Part shown: positions 8,043-16,638 of the stretch, piece by piece
Layout of the letters: the number at the start of each line of letters is the position of its first letter
Position numbering within the stretch: position 1 is the first letter of the stretch
Notes under the pieces: model-generated
The model's input: the letters and a program-made list of their open reading frames with translations, nothing else
Told to the model about the DNA's origin: nothing
The model's database searches: none
Assembly (NCBI RefSeq): GCF_003865075.1
Contig: NZ_BHWB01000004.1
Coordinates: 248,001-312,000, forward strand
Origin: Bacteroides faecalis
Lineage (GTDB): Bacteria; Bacteroidota; Bacteroidia; Bacteroidales; Bacteroidaceae
Length of the DNA stretch: 64,000 bases
Direction: 5' to 3'
Translations under genes and position numbers: made by a program

Positions 8043-10034
8043 ATGAAAACAAATCTTAGTTCTCAAATCACTCTCCATCGGGTCTCCCCCAGATACTACA
8101 GACCGGAGAATGCATTTGAAAAATCAGTCTTGACAAGACTCGAGAAAATACCCACAGATATTTATGAATCTGTAGAGGAAGGCGCCAACTATATTGCTTG
8201 TGAAATTGCACAAACTATCCGCGAAAAACAAAAAGCCGGACGCTTCTGTGTTTTGGCGCTCCCCGGAGGTAATTCCCCCAGCCACGTTTATTCGGAACTT
8301 ATCCGTATGCACAAAGAAGAGGGTCTTAGCTTCCGCAATGTTATTGTGTTTAATATGTATGAATATTATCCATTAACCGCTGATGCAATCAATAGCAACC
8401 TTAACGCTTTGAAGGAAATGCTGCTGGATCATGTGGACATCGATAAACAGAATATATTCTCTCCAGACGGTACTATTGCCAAAGACACTATCTTTGAATA
8501 TTGTCGCCTGTACGAACAGCGCATCGAAAGTTTCGGTGGCATTGATATAGCATTGTTAGGTATCGGTCGTGTTGGTAACATCGCATTCAACGAACCGGGT
8601 TCACGCCTGAACTCTAATACTCGTTTGATCTTGTTGGATAATGCGTCACGCAACGAAGCATCCAAAATTTTCGGAACGATAGAGAATACGCCAATCAGTT
8701 CCATCACAATGGGTGTATCAACCATTCTCGGTGCAAAGAAAATATTCTTGTTGGCATGGGGTGAAGATAAAGCTGCAATGATAAAAGAATGCGTGGAAGG
8801 CACTATCACCGATACCATTCCGGCATCTTATCTTCAGACTCACAACAATGCACATGTAGCTATCGACCTTTCGGCCGCCATGAACCTGACACGTATCCAA
8901 CGTCCATGGTTAGTGACTTCTTGCGAATGGAATGATAAGCTTATTCGTAGTGCTATCGTATGGTTATGCCAACTGACAGGAAAGCCAATTCTAAAACTGA
9001 CTAACAAAGATTACAATGAAAACGGCCTGAGTGAACTTCTGGCTCTCTTCGGTTCTGCCTACAATGTAAATATCAAGATATTCAATGATCTGCAGCATAC
9101 TATCACCGGGTGGCCGGGTGGTAAGCCGAATGCTGACGACACCTATCGTCCGGAACGTGCAAAACCATTCCCAAAGCGCGTTGTTGTTTTCTCTCCGCAC
9201 CCTGATGACGACGTTATCTCCATGGGAGGAACCATACGCCGCTTGGTTGAACAAAAACATGAGGTACATATTGCTTATGAAACTTCGGGTAACATTGCAG
9301 TAGGCGACGAAGAAGTTGTTCGTTTCCTTCACTTCATCAATGGATTCAACCAGATTTTCAATAATAGCGAAGATCTGGTTATTAATGAAAAATATATAGA
9401 AATCCGTAAGTTCTTGAAAGAGAAAAAAGACGGGGATATAGACAGCCGGGATATCTTGACTATCAAAGGACTGATTCGTCGTGGTGAAGCACGTACCGCT
9501 TGCTCTTACAATAATATCCCGTTGGATCGTTGTCACTTCTTGGATTTGCCATTTTACGAAACCGGTAAGATTCAAAAGAATCCGATTAGTGAGGCAGACG
9601 TAGAAATTGTACGCAATCTGTTGCGTGAGGTAAAGCCTCATCAGATCTTCGTAGCAGGCGACTTAGCCGATCCGCATGGAACTCATCGCGTATGTACGGA
9701 CGCCGTACTTGCAGCTATCGATCTTGAAAAAGAAGAGGGTGCCAAATGGTTGAAAGACTGTCGTATCTGGATGTATCGTGGCGCTTGGGCTGAATGGGAA
9801 ATTGAAAACATTGAAATGGCTGTGCCTATCAGTCCGGAAGAACTTCGTGCAAAACGTAACTCTATCCTGAAACACCAGTCGCAAATGGAAAGTGCTCCAT
9901 TCCTGGGTAATGACGAACGTCTGTTCTGGCAACGTAGTGAAGACCGCAACCGTGGCACAGCTACTTTGTACGACCGTTTAGGATTGGCTTCCTACGAAGC
10001 TATGGAAGCATTTGTTGAATACATTCCACTATAA
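8043..10034 (+). CDS. Glucosamine-6-phosphate deaminase-like domain fused to PIG-L deacetylase domain
   Basis: This 663-residue cytoplasmic protein has a NagB/SIS-like domain (about residues 40-290) and a C-terminal PIG-L/LmbE domain (about 380-640). The PIG-L zinc motif HPDDD (about residues 385-389) and the later DPHGTHR are intact, so an N-acetyl-sugar deacetylase is plausible. In the NagB half, E. coli FNMDEY reads FNMYEY (Asp72 to Tyr106) and NDGHIAFNEP reads RVGNIAFNEP (Asp141 to Val177, His143 to Asn179), while Glu148 (Glu184) remains. The usual name, glucosamine-6-phosphate deaminase, is therefore probably wrong for catalysis. The NagB fold may bind sugar phosphate without deaminating it. 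Confidence 0.85.
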   Translation: MKTNLSSQITLHRVSPRYYRPENAFEKSVLTRLEKIPTDIYESVEEGANYIACEIAQTIREKQKAGRFCVLALPGGNSPSHVYSELIRMHKEEGLSFRNVIVFNMYEYYPLTADAINSNLNALKEMLLDHVDIDKQNIFSPDGTIAKDTIFEYCRLYEQRIESFGGIDIALLGIGRVGNIAFNEPGSRLNSNTRLILLDNASRNEASKIFGTIENTPISSITMGVSTILGAKKIFLLAWGEDKAAMIKECVEGTITDTIPASYLQTHNNAHVAIDLSAAMNLTRIQRPWLVTSCEWNDKLIRSAIVWLCQLTGKPILKLTNKDYNENGLSELLALFGSAYNVNIKIFNDLQHTITGWPGGKPNADDTYRPERAKPFPKRVVVFSPHPDDDVISMGGTIRRLVEQKHEVHIAYETSGNIAVGDEEVVRFLHFINGFNQIFNNSEDLVINEKYIEIRKFLKEKKDGDIDSRDILTIKGLIRRGEARTACSYNNIPLDRCHFLDLPFYETGKIQKNPISEADVEIVRNLLREVKPHQIFVAGDLADPHGTHRVCTDAVLAAIDLEKEEGAKWLKDCRIWMYRGAWAEWEIENIEMAVPISPEELRAKRNSILKHQSQMESAPFLGNDERLFWQRSEDRNRGTATLYDRLGLASYEAMEAFVEYIPL

Positions 10035-10055
10035 TAAGATGTATTAAAAAAATAG

Positions 10056-10091
10056 AAGAGTGAGGAGTTCCATACTTCTCACTCTTTTTTT
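10056..10091 (+). terminator. Rho-independent terminator
   Basis: AAGAGTGAG (10056-10064) pairs with CTCACTCTT (10078-10086), extended inward by AG/CT, and is followed by a run of T. It lies 22 bases after the stop of the NagB-like gene. Confidence 0.85.
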
Positions 10092-10214
10092 GCTTATTTT
10101 TGCAGAGAAGTTCACTACACGATTTAGCACTGATTAAACTATGTTAGTGTAAATTCAAGACATGGATTCAGAATCTAATGAAGATAGTTATTGTGAGAAC
10201 CTAAAAATTGAATA

Positions 10215-13112
10215 ATGAAAAAAATAATAGTACTTGTTTTATGCTTGACAATAGCTGCAAATTTCCTTTTTGCACAGGACATTGAAAGAAATGTAAGAGA
10301 GCGGCTTACAAATTATTTCAATACATACACTACTACAACGAAAATCAGTACTCCCAAACTGAATAGTTTTGATATCGACTACGATCACAAGATGATGAAT
10401 ATCTATGTTTCAGAAAGTTTTGCCTATCAACCATTTACACCTGAAACCGTAGAATTAATATATAATCAGGTGATAGCACTTTTACCCGGCCCCGTACATT
10501 ATTATAAAATCACAATTTATGCCGATGGTAAGCCGATTGAAGAGTTAGTCCCTAATCTTTATCGTAAGAAAAAAGACAAAGCCCGGATGTCTCTGGATAT
10601 TGAATACAAAGGCGCTCCCTGGGTGAAGAACGACTCACGTCCTTATGAAATCTCCCACGGACTGCAAGACCGGCATATTGGATTATGGCAAAGTCATGGA
10701 AGTTATTTCAAAAACGACAAAGGTGAATGGGGGTGGCAACGCCCCCGATTGTTCTGTACGACGGAGGACCAATTCACACAGTCTTTCATCCTTCCTTATG
10801 TCATCCCGATGTTAGAAAATGCCGGAGCTATTGTTTATACTCCCCGCGAACGAGATACACAAAAGAATGAGATCATTGTAGATAATGATACCCCTAACGC
10901 TTCTCTCTATCTGGAAGTTGGGAGTAAAAAAGCTCGCTGGACACCCGCGCCCATTAATGGCTTTGCACAAAAGAAAGCTATTTATCAAGATGGAGAGAAT
11001 CCTTTTGTCACAGGGACATGCCGAATAATTGAAACGGAGAAGAAAAAAAAGAAAGACCAAGCATTTGCCGAATGGGTTCCTACTCTACCGGCAGCAGGAA
11101 AATATGCAGTGTATGTTTCTTACCAGACATTACCCAACAGTGTGAGCGATGCCAAATATCTTGTATTTCACAATGGAGGAGTCACAGAATTTAAAGTGAA
11201 TCAAAAGATAGGTGGTGGTACTTGGGTATATCTTGGTACTTTCGAATTTGATAAAGGCAACAACGACTATGGTATGGTCATACTCAGCAATGAGAGTAAC
11301 GAACATGGTGTCGTTTGTGCCGATGCAGTCCGTTTCGGAGGAGGAATGGGGAATATCTCCCGTGGAGGAAGTATTAGCGGTCTTCCCCGTTATCTGGAAG
11401 GAGCGCGATACTCAGCGCAGTGGGCAGGAATGCCTTATGATATTTATGCCGGGCGTAAAGGAGAGAACGATTATACAGATGACATCAATGTACGTTCTAA
11501 TACAATCAACTATCTTTCAGGAGGCTCTGTCTATAATCCCAGCCAGCAGGGGTTGGGGGTTCCTTTGGAAATGACAATGGCACTACATAGTGATGCCGGA
11601 TGCAGTAAAACAGACGAAATTATCGGCTCTCTCGGTATTTATACAACTGATTTCAATAATGGGAAGCTAAATAATGGTTTGGATAGATATGCCTCACGTG
11701 ACTTAACAGATATTCTGCTGACTCAGATTCAAAAAGATATTCATGCTAATTACAATCTTCCATGGACACGCCGTAGTATGTGGAACCGTAACTACAGTGA
11801 AACACGACTTCCTGCCAATCCGTCTACTATTATCGAACTACTCTCCCATCAAAACTTCGCAGATCTACAATTGGGACATGATCCGAATTTCAAGTTCACA
11901 GTGGGACGTGCTATTTATAAAGGTGTACTACAATTCCTGAGCAGCCAACATGGCAAAGAATACGTAGTGCAACCCCTACCCGTAAGTAACTTTGCAGTCC
12001 GTTTCGGAAAAAAGAAAAACACATTGGAACTTTCCTGGAAAGGAGAAGACGATCCTCAGGAACCAACAGCTCGTCCTAAAGATTATATCGTTTACACACG
12101 TATCGGATACGGAGGTTTTGACAACGGAACATTAGTCAACAAACCATCCTACACGATGAAAATAGAACCGGGACTCGTATATTCGTTCAAGGTAACAGCC
12201 GTAAATAAAGGTGGCGAGAGTTTTCCTTCTGAGATCTTATCGGCTTACAAAGCCAAACATGAACGTGAAAAAATATTGATTGTCAATGGATTCGACAGAA
12301 TCAGTGGTCCGGCTATTATCAATACTCCCGATGAAGCCGGCTTTGATTTAAATCAAGATCCGGGTGTTCCTTACCTCTACAATATTTCTTTCTGTGGAGC
12401 ACAGATCGGATTCGATCGCAAACAAGCAGGCAAAGAAGGTCCCGGTAGTCTGGGACATAGTGGTAATGAGTTGGAAGGGATGAAAATAGCTGGAAATACG
12501 TTTGATTATCCTTTTATTCATGGAAAGGCCATTCAAGCAACAGGAAAGTATAGCTTTGTTTCATGCAGTGATGAAGCTGTTGAAAATGGCATCATATCTT
12601 TAGAAGATTATCCGATTGTAGATTATATTCTAGGACTTGAAAAAGAGTCTCCGACAGATAAAGCCTATTATAAAACATTCTCTTCTCCAATGCAACGAGC
12701 TATTACAAGCTACTGCCAATCAGGAGGTAGTCTGTTTGTTAGTGGTGCTTATGTAGGAAGTGATATGAGCGGAACACAAGGGAATCGGGAATTTACAGAG
12801 AAAATACTAAAATATAACTATCAAGGAAGCCTTACAGACCAAACATCCGGACAGATTAATGGAATGGGACGTACTGTAACCATTCCACGTTTACCGAATG
12901 AAAACAGTTATGCTGTCAGCACACCAGATTGTATTATTCCAGTAGCACCCGCCTTCCCTGTATTTGTATATACATCCGGAAATCAGAGTGCAGGTATCGC
13001 TTATGAAGGAGATTATAAAACTTTCGTTTTAGGATTCCCATTCGAGAGTATTCAGTCGGAGGTCGATAGAGCTACTATCATGGCAGGAATATTAAAGTTT
13101 TTATCACATTAA
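10215..13112 (+). CDS. Secreted N-acetylmuramoyl-L-alanine amidase-like protein with golvesin-like and Fn3 domains
   Basis: This 965-residue exported protein has a signal peptide (residues 1-20, ending FLFAQD). An amidase_3-like zinc fold is visible in pieces: SHG near residue 158, the LHSDAG segment near 456, and the late Glu in TIIELLSHQNF near 540. A golvesin-C-terminal-like beta domain (about 240-380) is inserted between these pieces. An Fn3-like stretch (about 590-690) and a C-terminal module that could be flavodoxin- or glutamine-amidotransferase-like follow. Such proteins are often mislabelled xanthan lyase. The likely role is periplasmic peptidoglycan hydrolysis, though substrate and activity are untested. 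Confidence 0.75.
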   Translation: MKKIIVLVLCLTIAANFLFAQDIERNVRERLTNYFNTYTTTTKISTPKLNSFDIDYDHKMMNIYVSESFAYQPFTPETVELIYNQVIALLPGPVHYYKITIYADGKPIEELVPNLYRKKKDKARMSLDIEYKGAPWVKNDSRPYEISHGLQDRHIGLWQSHGSYFKNDKGEWGWQRPRLFCTTEDQFTQSFILPYVIPMLENAGAIVYTPRERDTQKNEIIVDNDTPNASLYLEVGSKKARWTPAPINGFAQKKAIYQDGENPFVTGTCRIIETEKKKKKDQAFAEWVPTLPAAGKYAVYVSYQTLPNSVSDAKYLVFHNGGVTEFKVNQKIGGGTWVYLGTFEFDKGNNDYGMVILSNESNEHGVVCADAVRFGGGMGNISRGGSISGLPRYLEGARYSAQWAGMPYDIYAGRKGENDYTDDINVRSNTINYLSGGSVYNPSQQGLGVPLEMTMALHSDAGCSKTDEIIGSLGIYTTDFNNGKLNNGLDRYASRDLTDILLTQIQKDIHANYNLPWTRRSMWNRNYSETRLPANPSTIIELLSHQNFADLQLGHDPNFKFTVGRAIYKGVLQFLSSQHGKEYVVQPLPVSNFAVRFGKKKNTLELSWKGEDDPQEPTARPKDYIVYTRIGYGGFDNGTLVNKPSYTMKIEPGLVYSFKVTAVNKGGESFPSEILSAYKAKHEREKILIVNGFDRISGPAIINTPDEAGFDLNQDPGVPYLYNISFCGAQIGFDRKQAGKEGPGSLGHSGNELEGMKIAGNTFDYPFIHGKAIQATGKYSFVSCSDEAVENGIISLEDYPIVDYILGLEKESPTDKAYYKTFSSPMQRAITSYCQSGGSLFVSGAYVGSDMSGTQGNREFTEKILKYNYQGSLTDQTSGQINGMGRTVTIPRLPNENSYAVSTPDCIIPVAPAFPVFVYTSGNQSAGIAYEGDYKTFVLGFPFESIQSEVDRATIMAGILKFLSH

Positions 13113-13114
13113 TT

Positions 13115-13931
13115 ATGGCACAGAAAGTTTTCGACTTTTCCAGATATAAGTTAGCCAAAAACTTGAAACATATTAAGTTTTACCAACTTATACAACGCAG
13201 TCTAAAGAGTAAATTGTTTCATTACACCATACTACTTTTTATCATCTCTTTCGATTACGACTATTATATTTTCTTACTTTTGAATCAGCAGCTTTCTATC
13301 AGTTCTCTCTGTTCGGAATCACTTATCTTGCAGCATTCATATTCACCATTGAATATGCACTACGAATAATAGCAGCTCCTGCCAACCATCCGGAGTTAAG
13401 CACCTTTAAGGCGAGATTTCGTTACTCATTCTCATTTTACGGCTTTGTCGATTTTGTGGCTATACTACCTTTTCTTTTGATATATTTATATTGGAATACT
13501 GAAGTGTCACACTTGATCATTTTGCCCTATATCTTCAAATTAATCCGCTATTCCAAATCTTTTCGTCTTATCGGTGATGTATTGCACAAAGCAGAAAGTA
13601 AATTGGTTACCGTATACACGACATGCGGAATTATGGTCTGTTTCTCTACCCATATTAATGTATTACATAGAGCGTGGTGCACAACCCGAGGCTTTTGCCA
13701 ATATCGGTGACGGATTATGGTGGTCAATCGTTGCATTCACCACCGTAAGTTATGGCGATATATATCCAGTCACCCCGTTGGAAAAAATACTTAGCAGTAT
13801 TATCAGTCTTATAAGGATTGCTAATCGCATTCCCTACCAGTATCATCAGTTCTACATTCATGAGTATTATGCAGAACCAACAGCAAGAAAAAGAACAAGA
13901 TGATCCACAAGATACAAAATCACATTCTTGA
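13115..13931 (+). pseudogene. Voltage-gated ion (potassium) channel, broken by at least three frameshifts
   Basis: Joined across frames the product reads as an ion-transport family channel: an N-terminal basic segment, hydrophobic segments, an S4-like LPYIFKLIRYSKSFRL stretch, a pore helix with the selectivity filter TVSYGD (near 13750), a last membrane helix, and a hydrophilic tail ending KSHS at 13929-13931. Frame is lost near 13250, again at 13650 where an extra C follows TCTAC, and at 13813 where an extra A follows CTTAT. The longest uninterrupted piece is under 110 codons. It starts 2 bases after the amidase stop. It is either a real pseudogene or the product of local sequence errors. 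Confidence 0.8.
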
Positions 13932-14055
13932 TTGAGGAAAACTTCTTACTAATCTAGAATACTTGTATCCATAAACCAGAGTAAGTTTTGCATCACTTTT
14001 TCCACATCCACCAAAAATATCCGGACTTTTATAATCTGTTTTTCATTTTAAATTC

Positions 14056-14063
14056 TATCTTTG
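14056..14063 (+). promoter_or_regulatory. -7 box for the 14096 gene pair
   Basis: TATCTTTG is an exact TAnnTTTG match, 33 bases before the start codon. A -33 element is not clear. Confidence 0.5.
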
Positions 14064-14095
14064 CTCCTAGTAATAACCTTTAAAACTAGAAAATA

Positions 14096-14413
14096 ATGTA
14101 TACTATACAAGCAAATCCCAGCGGTACACGCAGCATAGAAGTATCTAATGAAAATCTGAGAACTATCGAAAAATATGCTTTGTTCCGCCATCTCATCGAC
14201 AGTAATGGCATTGTAGATGAGGACGTATTGGATAAACTAAAACTTAATATTCGTTCCCTGATAGCCAGTCAAGAAGAAGACAGTAGAGATCTGCTAGACC
14301 TTTGCATCGATGTGATTTATCATAATAACATGAAAGCATTCGGTCTGCAACAGTTGATTAAGCTCTACCTAACTTGGCTTACTTCCCAGGATGCGGAAGA
14401 AGAGGAGGAATAA
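14096..14413 (+). CDS. Conserved hypothetical protein, 105 residues
   Basis: This small acidic, helical, soluble protein ends in a run of glutamates. I do not recognise its family. It overlaps the start of the TusA-like gene by one base (TAATG), which points to translational coupling and a shared job. A good -7 box lies in front, and a strong terminator follows the second gene, so the pair forms its own transcription unit. No function is assigned. Confidence 0.82.
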   Translation: MYTIQANPSGTRSIEVSNENLRTIEKYALFRHLIDSNGIVDEDVLDKLKLNIRSLIASQEEDSRDLLDLCIDVIYHNNMKAFGLQQLIKLYLTWLTSQDAEEEEE

Positions 14414-14640
14414 TGACTACTGTAAACACTTGCCAAACAACGGCTTATAGTCCATTGATTCCAGCAATCAAAGCGATGTGTGATGCTTCTTCCGGCGAGA
14501 CGCTCGAAATTATCATGAACAATGCCGAAGCCTTTCAGGATTTGAAAGAATACTTATCCGAACAAGGAACCGGTTTTCGGGAGATTTATGACGGAGAACA
14601 GATGACATTACAGTTTACAATCCATAAGAAGTTCTTTTAA
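14413..14640 (+). CDS. TusA/SirA-like small protein
   Basis: This 75-residue protein starts at the ATG overlapping the previous stop codon (14413), not at the earlier in-frame codons inside the upstream gene. The layout (about 28 residues, a helix with LIPAIKAMCDASSGETLEII, then a strand-helix-strand ending in FTIHKKFF) resembles the two-layer TusA/SirA fold of sulfur-relay proteins. The usual CPxP motif near the N-terminus is not evident; only Cys7 and Cys29 are present, so sulfur-carrier activity is doubtful. It is coupled to the 105-residue gene upstream. Confidence 0.7.
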   Translation: MTTVNTCQTTAYSPLIPAIKAMCDASSGETLEIIMNNAEAFQDLKEYLSEQGTGFREIYDGEQMTLQFTIHKKFF

Positions 14641-14662
14641 AACTTCCTAATGATTGATGTTA

Positions 14663-14702
14663 AACATCCCAATGAGTAAAAAAATCATTGGGATGTTTTT
14701 TA
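14663..14702 (+). terminator. Strong Rho-independent terminator
   Basis: AACATCCCAATGA (14663-14675) pairs perfectly with TCATTGGGATGTT (14685-14697) and is followed by T residues. It lies 22 bases after the TusA-like stop codon. Confidence 0.93.
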
Positions 14703-14709
14703 TTATCCG

Positions 14710-14717
14710 TATCTTTG
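14710..14717 (+). promoter_or_regulatory. -7 box touching the ygiQ start codon
   Basis: TATCTTTG ends only 4 bases before the ATG at 14722. Transcription from a Bacteroides -7 box usually starts 5-9 bases downstream, so the message would begin at or in the start codon, that is, be leaderless. Confidence 0.5.
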
Positions 14718-14721
14718 CAGC

Positions 14722-16593
14722 ATGAAAGAATATCGATTAACAGACTGGTTACCGACTACTAAAAAAGAAGTGGAACTTCGCGGATGGAATGAGTTGGATA
14801 TTATAATCCTCAGTGGTGATGCATATGTGGATCATCCTTCTTTTGGGGCTGCCGTTATCGGACGTATCCTTGAAGCAGAAGGTCTGAAAGTTGCTATCAT
14901 CCCCCAACCTAACTGGCGTGATGATCTACGCGACTTCAAGAAACTGGGACGTCCGCGTTTATTTTTCGGTATCTCTGGTGGTTGTATGGATTCCATGGTC
15001 AATAAATATACTGCTAACAAGCGCCTGCGCAGTGAAGACGCTTACACTCCTGACGGACGACCAGATATGCGTCCGGAGTATCCTTCCATTGTTTACAGTC
15101 AGATTTTAAAAAGACTTTATCCGGACACTCCTGTCATTTTAGGAGGCATTGAAGCCAGTATGAGACGGTTAAGTCATTATGATTATTGGCAGGACAAAGT
15201 ACAAAAAAGTATTTTGTGCGATAGTAATGCCGACTTACTGGTATATGGAATGGGAGAAAAACCTTTGGTGGATTTAGTAAGACAGATGAAATGTCTACTT
15301 TCCGAAGATGAAACCCCATTGACTAGCAGAGATCTTAAAAAGATAGTAGAAAACATTCCTCAGGTAGCCTATCTCTGTCGTGCTACAGAATGGACACCTG
15401 CATCAGATGATATTCAACTCTATTCACATGAAGAATGTCTGGCTGATAAAAAGAAGCAAGCCAGCAATTTCCGACATATCGAAGAGGAATCTAACAAATA
15501 TGCAGCTTCCCGTATCACACAGGCTGTAGACAATAAAATCGTAGTTGTCAATCCACCCTATCCTCCGATGAGTCAGGAAGAACTTGACCATTCGTTTGAT
15601 CTTCCTTATACCCGTTTGCCTCATCCTAAATATAAAGGGAAGCGGATTCCGGCCTACGATATGATCAAGTTTTCAATAAACATTCACCGAGGTTGTTTTG
15701 GTGGCTGTGCTTTCTGCACTATTTCCGCACATCAAGGAAAGTTTATAGTCAGTCGTAGTAAAGAGTCCATTCTGAAAGAAGTAAAAGAGGTAATGCAATT
15801 ACCGGATTTTAAAGGATATCTGAGTGATTTGGGTGGTCCGTCTGCTAATATGTATCAGATGAAAGGTAAAGATGAAACAGTCTGCAAGAAGTGTAAACGT
15901 CCTTCATGTATTCATCCCAAAGTATGTCCGAATCTAAATTCAGATCATCGGCCTTTATTAGATATCTACAAATCAGTAGATACTTTGCCCGGTATCAAGA
16001 AGTCTTTTATCGGTAGCGGAGTACGTTATGACTTACTTCTCCATCAGAGTAAAGACGCTGAGATCAATAAGAGTACTGCCGAATATACTCGTGAGCTGAT
16101 CATCAAGCATGTTAGCGGACGATTAAAGGTTGCTCCCGAACATACCAGCGACCGTGTATTATCAATTATGCGCAAACCGTCTTTTAGTCAATTTGAAACA
16201 TTCAAAAAGATATTCGACCGTATCAACAGGGAAGAAAATTTGCGTCAACAGCTCATTCCTTATTTTATATCCTCTCATCCGGGATGCAAAGAAGAAGATA
16301 TGGCGGAACTCGCTGTAACTACCAAGCAATTAGACTTTCACTTGGAACAAGTGCAGGACTTCACCCCTACGCCAATGACAGTCGCCACCGAAGCATGGTA
16401 TACAGGATTTCACCCATACACTTTAGAACCAGTATTCAGTGCAAAGACACAACGGGAGAAATTAGCACAGCGTCAATTCTTTTTCTGGTATAAACCGGAA
16501 GAACGCAAAAACATCATCAATGAGCTTCGGCGTATCGGGCGACAAGATTTGATAGATAAACTATACGGAAAAAAGCCTGGAAATAAACGCTAA
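14722..16593 (+). CDS. YgiQ-family radical SAM protein
   Basis: This 623-residue protein has the YgiQ N-terminal region (starting MKEYRLTDWLPTTKKEVELR), followed by a radical SAM core with the 4Fe-4S motif CFGGCAFC (near residue 327) in NIHRGCFGGCAFCTISAHQG. A Cys-rich patch (CKKCKRPSCIHPKVC, about 391-405) may hold a second metal. The family is cytoplasmic, widely conserved and still without a firmly established substrate. The N-terminus is highly conserved, which supports the ATG at 14722 even though it leaves almost no leader after the promoter. It converges on mfd; GCCTGGAAAT (16575-16584) and ATTTCCAGGC (16615-16624) can form a hairpin across its stop codon. Confidence 0.92.
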   Translation: MKEYRLTDWLPTTKKEVELRGWNELDIIILSGDAYVDHPSFGAAVIGRILEAEGLKVAIIPQPNWRDDLRDFKKLGRPRLFFGISGGCMDSMVNKYTANKRLRSEDAYTPDGRPDMRPEYPSIVYSQILKRLYPDTPVILGGIEASMRRLSHYDYWQDKVQKSILCDSNADLLVYGMGEKPLVDLVRQMKCLLSEDETPLTSRDLKKIVENIPQVAYLCRATEWTPASDDIQLYSHEECLADKKKQASNFRHIEEESNKYAASRITQAVDNKIVVVNPPYPPMSQEELDHSFDLPYTRLPHPKYKGKRIPAYDMIKFSINIHRGCFGGCAFCTISAHQGKFIVSRSKESILKEVKEVMQLPDFKGYLSDLGGPSANMYQMKGKDETVCKKCKRPSCIHPKVCPNLNSDHRPLLDIYKSVDTLPGIKKSFIGSGVRYDLLLHQSKDAEINKSTAEYTRELIIKHVSGRLKVAPEHTSDRVLSIMRKPSFSQFETFKKIFDRINREENLRQQLIPYFISSHPGCKEEDMAELAVTTKQLDFHLEQVQDFTPTPMTVATEAWYTGFHPYTLEPVFSAKTQREKLAQRQFFFWYKPEERKNIINELRRIGRQDLIDKLYGKKPGNKR

Positions 16594-16638
16594 GATTTCT
16601 TTCAGGCATATTCCATTTCCAGGCTATGATATTATATC

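Noticed and set aside
8991..9641. 216-codon ORF on the minus strand inside the NagB-like/PIG-L gene
   Set aside because: It lies wholly antisense to a well-supported gene with conserved motifs and has no recognisable domain or start signal.
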